Positions 1 to 5,366 of a stretch of DNA of 7,414 bases are shown in pieces. Positions within the stretch are counted from its first letter, which is position 1; every line of letters starts with the position of its first letter. This DNA is from Spirochaetes bacterium ADurb.Bin110. GTDB taxonomy: Bacteria > Spirochaetota > Spirochaetia > Treponematales > Rectinemataceae. The translations under genes were made by a program, and so were the position numbers. Where the stretch lies: assembly GCA_002070755.1 (NCBI GenBank), contig MWDY01000243.1:1-7414 (forward strand), in the 5' to 3' direction. The notes under the pieces are model-generated. The model did no database searches and was not told where the DNA came from. It worked only from the letters and a program-made list of their open reading frames with translations.

Positions 1-432
1 ACCAGCTATAACGCCGTTTACATAGCCTGTTTCTTCGCTTTGGGGCATGTAGGTAAAGACATTTTTTGGGCCAATCTCCCCTGATGTTCCAAATGCAAAG
101 GTCGTCCTTGGAAATTCCTCTGCCATTTCGAGGATAACGTTATTATACTGAGCTCCATGTCCTATGATGATATCGAAGCCTTTGGCCACATACTGGCGAG
201 CTGCAGAGCCCGCATCGACGGGCTTCATCTTCTCGCTGTAGTTGTATTCGATTAGAGATGGACCATATTTCTTCTGTACCGCGGTGATAGCATCGTGCAT
301 AGATTGGCACCAGCCCTTGTCATCCACTGTTGATTCGACGATCAGCGCTATCTTGACTTTCGATTTTGGCGCCGCAAAGCTAGCTGGCACTAGAATGAGC
401 AGGATCAATCCAAAAACATAGAATCTCTTCAT
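1..432 (-). CDS. BMP-family ABC transporter substrate-binding protein, N-terminal part (cut by window edge)
   Basis: The frame is open from the ATG at 432-430 to the left edge, giving 144 codons with no stop, so the C-terminal half lies outside. Residues 1-20 look like a Sec signal peptide: K2 and R3, a hydrophobic run FGLILLILVP, and a likely signal peptidase I site after S18-F19-A20. The mature part begins with a beta strand VKIALIVE, followed by DDKGW (residues 37-41), GFDIIIGHG, a FPRTTFAF strand and a SEETGYVNGVIAG segment near the cut. This order is typical of Bmp/PnrA/TmpC-type proteins, which bind nucleosides or related ligands in the periplasm and feed an ABC importer. The ligand cannot be read from this half. 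No lipobox cysteine is present, unlike many spirochaetal relatives. A strong ribosome binding site AGGAGG lies 6 nt upstream (444-439). The gene is divergent from aspS. Family assignment is fairly sure; substrate is unknown. Confidence 0.85.
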   Translation of the reverse strand, partial: MKRFYVFGLILLILVPASFAAPKSKVKIALIVESTVDDKGWCQSMHDAITAVQKKYGPSLIEYNYSEKMKPVDAGSAARQYVAKGFDIIIGHGAQYNNVILEMAEEFPRTTFAFGTSGEIGPKNVFTYMPQSEETGYVNGVIAG

Positions 433-469
433 CGTAAGCCTCCTCTTCTTCAAAATTCAAAAACTACAA

Positions 470-486
470 AAGCCAAAAAATGGCTT
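470..486 (-). other. Small hairpin in the leader of the BMP-family gene
   Basis: A perfect 6-bp inverted repeat (AAGCCA at 470-475, TGGCTT at 481-486) with a 5-nt loop lies between the predicted promoter and the AGGAGG site of the minus-strand gene. On the minus strand it is followed by a broken T-rich stretch, so it could act as a weak attenuator or mRNA stabiliser. The stem is short and the role is speculative. Confidence 0.3.
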
Positions 487-492
487 CAAATT

Positions 493-519
493 ATTATACA
501 TGGTAATTGGCCATCACAA
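493..519 (-). promoter_or_regulatory. Predicted sigma-70 promoter for the BMP-family gene
   Basis: Read on the minus strand, a perfect TATAAT lies at 498-493 and TTGTGA at 519-514, with a 15-nt spacer that is shorter than ideal. Transcription would start near 486, leaving a leader of about 54 nt before the ATG at 432. The -10 box is convincing; the -35 is tentative. Confidence 0.45.
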
Positions 520-571
520 AAGAGACAGCCATTCCCGCATTGATTCGGAGCACCTTCATGTATAGTCCATC

Positions 572-600
572 TTGCCCATGTTTATGCCCCGATATAGAAT
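572..600 (+). promoter_or_regulatory. Predicted sigma-70 promoter for aspS, almost leaderless
   Basis: TTGCCC (572-577) and TAGAAT (595-600) are separated by exactly 17 nt and match the consensus at 4/6 and 5/6 positions. Transcription would start near 606-608, only a few bases before the aspS ATG at 610. A second, weaker pair, TTGATT (540-545) and TATAGT (561-566) with a 15-nt spacer, would give a leader of about 37 nt. Which is used cannot be told from sequence. Confidence 0.4.
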
Positions 601-609
601 AGGCGCAAT

Positions 610-2379
610 ATGCAATTCGAACAGCGAACGGTCACTTGTGGCGAGCTTCGCGCCGCACACATAGGAAAAACTGTAGTGCTCAATGGATGGGTGCATCGCA
701 AGCGCGATCATGGCGGCATTACATTCATCAACATTCGCGATCGCTATGGAATCACGCAGGTGGTGGTAGATGTGGACTCTGCCCAAGAGCTCCTGGATAT
801 AGCCAGCGAACTAAAGATGGAGTACTGCGTTTCGATCCGCGGTATGGTTCGGCCTCGCCCAGATACTATGGTAAACCCTTCAATGCCCACTGGGGAAATA
901 GAGGTAAAAGCAGAGAATATTCAGATTCTTTCGCGCTGCTCTTCTCTCCCTTTCATGATCGATGAACAAACCGACGCCAAGGAAGATATGCGCCTTACCT
1001 ATCGATATCTCGACCTTCGCTCGTTCTCGATGCAGAGAAAGATTCGCCTGCGACACGAAGCGGCTTTTGCGGTGCGCGAATACCTTGTTGGCAAAGGCTT
1101 CTACGAAATAGAGACACCTACTTTCATTCGCTCCACACCTGAAGGCGCACGAGATTACCTTGTGCCTTCGCGGCTATATCCAGGCAAATTCTATGCCCTT
1201 CCTCAGTCTCCTCAGCTCTATAAACAGCTACTTATGATGTCGGGCTTCGATAAGTATTTTCAGCTCGCTCGGTGCTATAGAGACGAAGATTCTCGAGGCG
1301 ACCGTCAACCCGAGTTTACCCAAATCGATATAGAGATGAGCTTTGTAACTAGGGATGATGTGCTTAGCCTTGTGGAAGGCATGATGGGGCATCTCTTCAA
1401 AAAGACGCTCGGCGTAGAATTACCAAAGCAGTTTGTGCGATTGTCCTATGAAGACGCGATGGATCGCTTTGGAACCGATAAGCCCGATCTGCGTTTCGGT
1501 ATGGAGCTTATCGATTTTGCTCCCTTTGTGGATGACTCTTGCAGCTTCCAAGCTTTCCACAGCGCCTTAAATGAGGGCGGTGCAGTCAAAGCCTTAGTGG
1601 TTCCAGATAAGGCCGACTATTCCCGTCGGCAACTAGAAGAACTCGACGCCAAAACAAAAGTATACAAGGCTCACGGCCTTGCCTGGATGAAAGTGAGCGA
1701 GAGCGCCACTCTTGAAGGCGGCGTCTCTAAGTTTTTTGCGGACCACTCGCGTGTGGTGCAAGGGCTTGGCGCTAAAGCAGGCGACCTTATCCTGATAGTA
1801 GCAGATAGCAAAAAGAATATCGCCTGCAGCGCTCTTGGAGCCGTGCGAAGCCAGCTTGGCAAAGACTTAGGTCTCTGCGATCCCGAAGTATTTGCATTTG
1901 CTTGGATAGTCGATTTTCCTCTCTTTGAGTGGAACGAAGAAGAAAATCGTTGGCAAGCCGCCCATCACATGTTCACAATGCCCCAAGCTCAGTACCATGA
2001 GACTCTCGAAGCCGACCCGGGCTCGGTCAAGGGCGACCTATATGACTTAGTGCTGAATGGCTATGAAGTTGCCTCAGGATCGATCCGTATCCATGACCCC
2101 GAGCTGCAGAAGCGAATCTTTCATATAGTTGGCCTCACCGACGAAGAAGCCCAGCAAAAATTCGGCTTTTTGCTCGAAGCCTTCAAGTATGGCCCGCCGC
2201 CCCATGGCGGCATAGCGCCAGGCTTCGATAGGCTAGTAATGGTCATGGCTGGCGAAACCTCTATCAAAGAAGTAATCGCTTTCCCAAAGAACTCCTTTGC
2301 AATGAGCCCAATGGATCAATGCCCAAATGAAGTCGATGAACGCCAGCTCAAAGAGCTGCACATAAAAATTGTGGATTAG
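610..2379 (+). CDS. aspS: Aspartyl-tRNA synthetase, bacterial type, possibly non-discriminating
   Basis: A 589-residue cytoplasmic class II synthetase that charges tRNA with aspartate; the length matches E. coli AspRS (590). Order seen: an N-terminal OB-fold anticodon-binding domain (about 1-107, with GWVHRKRDHGG at 26-36); motif 1 with GFYEIETPTF at 163-172; the aspartate-site loop STPEGARDY (175-183) and QSPQ (199-202); motif 2 with ARCYRDEDSRGDRQPEF at 220-236; a GAD-type insertion (roughly 290-420), a hallmark of bacterial AspRS; and motif 3 GIAPGFDRL (534-542) with R541. All signature residues are intact. The start is fixed because an in-frame TAG lies at 595-597 and 610 is the first ATG after it. 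The ribosome binding site is poor (only AGG at 601-603). H34 aligns with the histidine found in non-discriminating AspRS. It converges on the PSP1 gene with a 39-bp gap. Confidence 0.97.
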   Translation: MQFEQRTVTCGELRAAHIGKTVVLNGWVHRKRDHGGITFINIRDRYGITQVVVDVDSAQELLDIASELKMEYCVSIRGMVRPRPDTMVNPSMPTGEIEVKAENIQILSRCSSLPFMIDEQTDAKEDMRLTYRYLDLRSFSMQRKIRLRHEAAFAVREYLVGKGFYEIETPTFIRSTPEGARDYLVPSRLYPGKFYALPQSPQLYKQLLMMSGFDKYFQLARCYRDEDSRGDRQPEFTQIDIEMSFVTRDDVLSLVEGMMGHLFKKTLGVELPKQFVRLSYEDAMDRFGTDKPDLRFGMELIDFAPFVDDSCSFQAFHSALNEGGAVKALVVPDKADYSRRQLEELDAKTKVYKAHGLAWMKVSESATLEGGVSKFFADHSRVVQGLGAKAGDLILIVADSKKNIACSALGAVRSQLGKDLGLCDPEVFAFAWIVDFPLFEWNEEENRWQAAHHMFTMPQAQYHETLEADPGSVKGDLYDLVLNGYEVASGSIRIHDPELQKRIFHIVGLTDEEAQQKFGFLLEAFKYGPPPHGGIAPGFDRLVMVMAGETSIKEVIAFPKNSFAMSPMDQCPNEVDERQLKELHIKIVD

Positions 2380-2418
2380 GAATACTATCTCCGCTTAGTT
2401 AACTTCTTTTAGTTTTCT

Positions 2419-3624
2419 TTAGTCATCTTCTTCGATGACCGTCCAGTGGCCATCCAGGTACTTTAACCTGGCTGCATCCATATCCAGGATCCGACCATCT
2501 TCTCCAGAGATCCGAATCTTGTTCAGAAGCGCATTGACTTCGATAACCTTGAATAGAGTTCCATCGTAGGTGAAGCGGACGCCTTCGTTTGGCAGCTCAC
2601 GGCGAGCATCTCTGTAGAATTGGTGCTCATAGCTCAGACAGCAGAGGAGCCTTCCGCATGGGCCCGAAATCTTGACCGAATTCAGAGAAAGATTCTGATC
2701 TTTTGCCATCTTTATCGAAACGGGATTGAGCTTATCCGAAAGGCCATGGCAGCAGAGAATGCGCCCACAGACCCCTGCGCCTCCTGTAACGCGAGCCTCA
2801 TCCCTGACTCCAATCTGTCTTAGCTCGATGCGCGCATGGAAAATTCCAACCAAATCCTTAACGAGATCGCGAAAATCCACCCGACTCTCGGCGGTAAAGA
2901 AAAACAGGATCTTACTATCCTCCAAAAGACAATGAGCCGAGATAAGCTTCATTGGAAGATTGTGGGCTTCTATGCATTCCCTGCATTTAGCGAAAGTTTC
3001 TTCTTCATGCTCCAGATTATCCAGGTAGCGCCTGAAATCATCGACAGTAGCTGGTCTTTCGATCGCTACCAGTTCATCTGCATTCACCATGGAGAGATCG
3101 TGCACCACTCCAAGCACCATCACTAAATCCTTCCCATACTTAGTGGGCGATATGACAAGCGCTCGATTGGGAATGATCTCGCTCTTCGCATGAATAGCAT
3201 CTGCTTGAATAACCTCTCCCTGAATACCCTCTTCTTGAATGGCTTCTTCTTGGATGGACTCTGCTTTAATAGCCTCTTCTTGAATGGCCTCCGCTTGAAG
3301 AGCCTCCGCGACAGCACTAGCCGCGCCATGCTTGCAATTCCAGACCTCTTCAGAAGGCGAAGTGTCATGATTTGCCTGACGCGGGCCTGCTAGAGCGGCC
3401 TCTAGTTCGCATAGAGTCATAAAATGTTCATTATTGTCCAACGATACATAATAGGCATGAAAAGTCTCATTCGAATGCAAAGTCTTTAGTCGGTAAATAG
3501 GCTGAGGCAAATTCTCGGTATCTTTTGGCTTTGGCTTCAATGCCTTAGGGCTTTCGAACTCCTCCTCCCCAAGGATATCGAGTATATCTTCAGGTAGCTC
3601 ATGATCATTATATTCAATAGACAT
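2419..3624 (-). CDS. PSP1-domain (RicT/YaaT-like) protein with a repeat-bearing insert
   Basis: A 401-residue cytoplasmic protein. The conserved PSP1 core is plain at about 255-340: ARIELRQIGVRDEAR (264-278), a first cysteine group (C286, C291, C292), VSIKMAKDQNLSLN (302-315), and a second group in SGPCGRLLCCLSYE (C323, C328, C329). In B. subtilis the homologue RicT joins RicA and RicF, binds Fe-S clusters and steers RNase Y; whether partners exist here is not visible. Family members are usually near 275 residues. The extra length is mostly an acidic insert (about 80-148) holding eight pentapeptide repeats (106-145), between a first strand region (43-62) and a strand region at 154-175. ATG at 3624 is preceded by AGGAG (3635-3631) with 6-nt spacing. 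It is last in the run after the M23 and bactofilin genes, 73 bp from the bactofilin stop with no visible terminator between. The family is sure; the role is inferred. Confidence 0.9.
   Translation of the reverse strand: MSIEYNDHELPEDILDILGEEEFESPKALKPKPKDTENLPQPIYRLKTLHSNETFHAYYVSLDNNEHFMTLCELEAALAGPRQANHDTSPSEEVWNCKHGAASAVAEALQAEAIQEEAIKAESIQEEAIQEEGIQGEVIQADAIHAKSEIIPNRALVISPTKYGKDLVMVLGVVHDLSMVNADELVAIERPATVDDFRRYLDNLEHEEETFAKCRECIEAHNLPMKLISAHCLLEDSKILFFFTAESRVDFRDLVKDLVGIFHARIELRQIGVRDEARVTGGAGVCGRILCCHGLSDKLNPVSIKMAKDQNLSLNSVKISGPCGRLLCCLSYEHQFYRDARRELPNEGVRFTYDGTLFKVIEVNALLNKIRISGEDGRILDMDAARLKYLDGHWTVIEEDD
3190..3309 (-). repeat. 15-bp in-frame tandem repeat coding eight pentapeptides
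   Basis: Eight consecutive five-residue units cover residues 106-145 of the PSP1-domain protein, with consensus [A/E]-E-A-I-Q (for example AEAIQ, EEAIK, AESIQ, EEGIQ, ADAIH). At DNA level, seven units at 3196-3300 match a plus-strand consensus GGCCTCTTCTTGAAT with one to four changes each, and the flanking copies are more diverged. A 15-bp unit keeps the frame whatever the copy number. The units are too diverged to be a recent expansion. The likely peptide structure is an acidic helix or coiled coil. Confidence 0.9.
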
Positions 3625-3697
3625 TATTTACTCCTGATATAAAGCATATCGTAACATTGCAGCCTCACAGACCTTATGCCTATGTAGCTCCTCAGTA
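3625..3697 (-). other. Gap between bactofilin and PSP1 genes; no terminator, continuous short open frame
   Basis: The 73-bp gap has no terminator hairpin. On the minus strand it is fully open in one frame: an ATG at 3711-3709 inside the last bactofilin codons starts a 27-codon frame that stops at 3630-3628, three bases before the PSP1 start. It has no good ribosome binding site of its own, although an internal ATG at 3657-3655 has GAGG five bases upstream. A short inverted repeat (GATAT/ATATC, 3636-3650) overlaps the PSP1 ribosome binding site. I do not call a gene here. Confidence 0.4.
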
Positions 3698-4036
3698 TTA
3701 ATCCTCAGCATCTATGCGCGCAAACTGCCCATTTACTAGAGCTCCTGCTTCCACGACAAAAAATCTGCCCGTGCAGTCCGCTTCGATTCTAGCGGTCTCT
3801 GCATAGCGCACTCCCCCTTCGATAATTGCGCTACCGGTGAATATGCCTGCGACCAAGAGCTGCCGAGCATTTATATGAGCATGAACTATGGCATTTTTCG
3901 AGATTATCACAGAAGCAGCGCTTTTTATATCACCCGAGAATTCTCCATCGATGCGCACCATGCCTGGAGCATCGATAGTTCCATCTACCTTAGCGCCCTC
4001 TCCTATCATACAGTCTGAAAAATCACGTCTACTCAT
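3698..4036 (-). CDS. Bactofilin (cytoskeletal beta-helix polymer)
   Basis: A 112-residue protein of the bactofilin family (formerly DUF583), which polymerises without nucleotide on the inner face of the cytoplasmic membrane and scaffolds cell-wall enzymes. The body shows the repeating short strands of a right-handed beta-helix: IGEGAKVDGTI (11-21), MVRIDGEFSGDI, SVIISKNAIVHAHI, QLLVAGIFTGSAI, ARIEADCTGRFFVVEAGALVNGQF, with glycine and small residues at the turns. The N-terminal tail is very short (about 10 residues, MSRRDF start) and the C-terminal tail almost absent, so this is close to a bare core; many family members are longer. The ATG at 4036 overlaps the end of the M23 gene by 8 bp, and its AAGGAG site (spacing 4 nt) lies within that gene, which indicates translational coupling. 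The partner is very likely the M23 peptidase; a role in cell shape is inferred from this family pairing. Confidence 0.93.
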   Translation of the reverse strand: MSRRDFSDCMIGEGAKVDGTIDAPGMVRIDGEFSGDIKSAASVIISKNAIVHAHINARQLLVAGIFTGSAIIEGGVRYAETARIEADCTGRFFVVEAGALVNGQFARIDAED

Positions 4037-5075
4037 GGTACTCCTTGCGTATACTCAGAAAACGCAGAGGATCGATAAGGCTTGTACCCAGATATACCTC
4101 GTAGTGAAGATGCGGCCCTGTTGTTTTCCCAGTATTTCCAAGATAGCCGATTACATCGCCTTGAGAGACCCGCTGGCCTTTCTTAACAGCAAAGCTTCGG
4201 AGGTGCCCATATCGTGTCGTAAAACCATGGCTATGCTGGATCGTGATGGAATTGCCCAAAGAAGAATCATAATGGATGTCGATGACCTTGCCGTCTGCCG
4301 TGGCAAGGACCGTATCTCCAATTCGGTTAGTTGAAATATCGATACCCGTGTGCAAATACCATTGTCCCGTAGAAAAAGGATTCTCATTCTGTCCAAAATA
4401 CATGGTTATGTGTCCAAGATTGCCCTTGATTGGCCAGATGTTTGGCACCTCCGTCATTATGTCCTTTTGGCTCGCAAGCATCTTCGCGATATCATCTAGC
4501 GCTCCTAGGCTCTTTTCCAAGGTATCCGCGATATTGTTGAGCTTTAAGAGATCCCGGCTCACTGGATCATTGGACAACTGCCCCAAAATTGGATCATCCA
4601 AACCTGCAACCTTGAGTATCTCTTCGCTTGTACTCTGCTGAACTGTGGGCTTTCCTTTGCTCTGCGCAATCTCTATTACCTGCCCAAGCTTTTCCTCGAA
4701 TTTAGCTGTCTCCGATAGTAGGTTCTCGCTAGATTCGCGCAATCGATCGATACTTCTATATGCATCGGAAAGTTGCGCTTCCAGAGAGATTACTTTTACT
4801 GATTTTGTACTATAGGCCCCTATTGAAATGATTGCGGCTCCAATACAGATCACTATAGTCAGGACTATTGCCAAAAGAGAAAAACGGCGAATCTCGAACT
4901 TCCGAGAGGGTCTTTCGCTTTGTGGGATCATAGCAAAAACTACGCGAGTCCTTCCCCACGCAAGCAAGCGCCTTAGTGTAACTTGTAGAGCAATAAAAGA
5001 ACTTGCTAGACCCTCCGCCAGACGACTATACCAACGCTTTTCTCTCTCTTTGATTCTACGCAAGCCTTCTGGCAC
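4029..5075 (-). CDS. Membrane-anchored M23 (LytM-type) peptidoglycan endopeptidase
   Basis: A 348-residue bitopic membrane protein. Residues 1-64 form a basic, presumably cytoplasmic tail; 65-88 are a single membrane helix (FSLLAIVLTIVICIG and on); 91-135 and about 175-207 are likely coiled-coil; the M23 domain fills about 212-342 on the periplasmic side. Metal and catalytic residues are all present: H242 and D246 in HTGID, H291 in YGHL, H322 and H324 in HLH. By analogy to LytM, H242, D246 and H324 bind zinc, while H291 and H322 assist catalysis, so it should cut peptide crosslinks in peptidoglycan. The start is GTG at 5075-5073, supported by AAGGAG (5090-5085) nine bases upstream; an in-frame TAA at 5096-5094 rules out a longer form, and the next ATG (M49) would remove most of the tail. 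It overlaps the bactofilin gene and leads the cluster. The exact bond cut cannot be told. Confidence 0.94.
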   Translation of the reverse strand: MPEGLRRIKEREKRWYSRLAEGLASSFIALQVTLRRLLAWGRTRVVFAMIPQSERPSRKFEIRRFSLLAIVLTIVICIGAAIISIGAYSTKSVKVISLEAQLSDAYRSIDRLRESSENLLSETAKFEEKLGQVIEIAQSKGKPTVQQSTSEEILKVAGLDDPILGQLSNDPVSRDLLKLNNIADTLEKSLGALDDIAKMLASQKDIMTEVPNIWPIKGNLGHITMYFGQNENPFSTGQWYLHTGIDISTNRIGDTVLATADGKVIDIHYDSSLGNSITIQHSHGFTTRYGHLRSFAVKKGQRVSQGDVIGYLGNTGKTTGPHLHYEVYLGTSLIDPLRFLSIRKEYHE

Positions 5076-5196
5076 TTTGCTTTTCTCCTTGCCTTAACTA
5101 TAAATTATCGCAAATTTTGAGCAATTAATGTAGTACTTTATCGAGCTGATCGAGTTAGCTATCAAATCAACAAAAAGACATTTTATTTGGGATCAG

Positions 5197-5230
5197 AAAA
5201 AGAGATATTCGCACAAAAAGAGATATTCGC
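5197..5230. repeat. Two perfect 16-bp direct repeats upstream of htpG
   Basis: AAAAAGAGATATTCGC occurs at 5197-5212 and again at 5215-5230, an 18-bp period with a 2-bp spacer. A degenerate partial copy (AAAAAGACATTTT, 11 of 13 matching) starts at 5172. The pair lies about 55 bp upstream of the htpG -35 box, a plausible place for an activator or repressor, but also consistent with a small tandem duplication. Confidence 0.85.
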
Positions 5231-5282
5231 GGACTTCTGCGTTTGTAGCCAAGCAAAAAAACGAACATCGCCCGAATTCACC

Positions 5283-5310
5283 TTTGACCAAAAATTTGCT
5301 ATATTATAAA
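5283..5310 (+). promoter_or_regulatory. Predicted sigma-70 promoter for htpG
   Basis: TTTGAC (5283-5288) and TATAAA (5305-5310) are separated by 16 nt; shifting the -35 by one gives TTGACC with a 15-nt spacer. Transcription would begin near 5317, giving a leader of about 50 nt before the ATG at 5367. The boxes look like a vegetative promoter rather than a heat-shock sigma factor site. Confidence 0.5.
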
Positions 5311-5366
5311 CGAATAACTAAATTGCAGGTTTCTACCGCAACATCTGCTTTTCAGGAGATTCTCAG

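Larger units (their letters stand above)
5076..5366. other. Divergent regulatory region between M23 peptidase and htpG
   Basis: This 291-bp A+T-rich stretch contains no credible gene. From left to right it has the minus-strand ribosome binding site of the M23 gene (5085-5090); weak minus-strand -10 candidates such as GATAAT (5109-5104) without a good -35; a short doubled ATCGAG motif (5140-5154); the 16-bp direct repeat (5197-5230); and the htpG promoter and ribosome binding site. I found no CIRCE element and no sigma-32-type promoter. Confidence 0.6.

Noticed and set aside
556..786. 76-codon minus-strand frame over the aspS start
   Set aside because: It is antisense to the conserved N-terminal domain of AspS, covers the aspS promoter, and shows no recognisable protein features.
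3196..3300. Possible CRISPR array or other noncoding direct-repeat array
   Set aside because: Units are 15 bp, contiguous, without spacers, and lie in frame inside a conserved gene.
3123..3368. Very basic 81-codon minus-strand frame through the 15-bp repeat (KRRLFKRRPFKKR-like)
   Set aside because: It is an out-of-frame reading of the pentapeptide repeat in the PSP1 gene. The repeat unit is a multiple of three, so other frames also stay open and look repetitive. No ribosome binding site or family match.
3190..3393. Plus-strand frame with a leucine/asparagine-rich repeat opposite the PSP1 gene
   Set aside because: It is the antisense reading of the same 15-bp repeat, resembling a leucine-rich repeat only by chance.
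3698..4036. Frameshifted or truncated bactofilin
   Set aside because: The protein is short (112 residues), but its beta-helix core reads continuously and the stop is followed by normal intergenic sequence; compact bactofilins are known.
5076..5366. CIRCE (HrcA) operator or sigma-32 promoter upstream of htpG
   Set aside because: No TTAGCACTC/GAGTGCTAA inverted repeat and no CTTGAA/CCCCAT-type boxes; the promoter seen is of the vegetative type.
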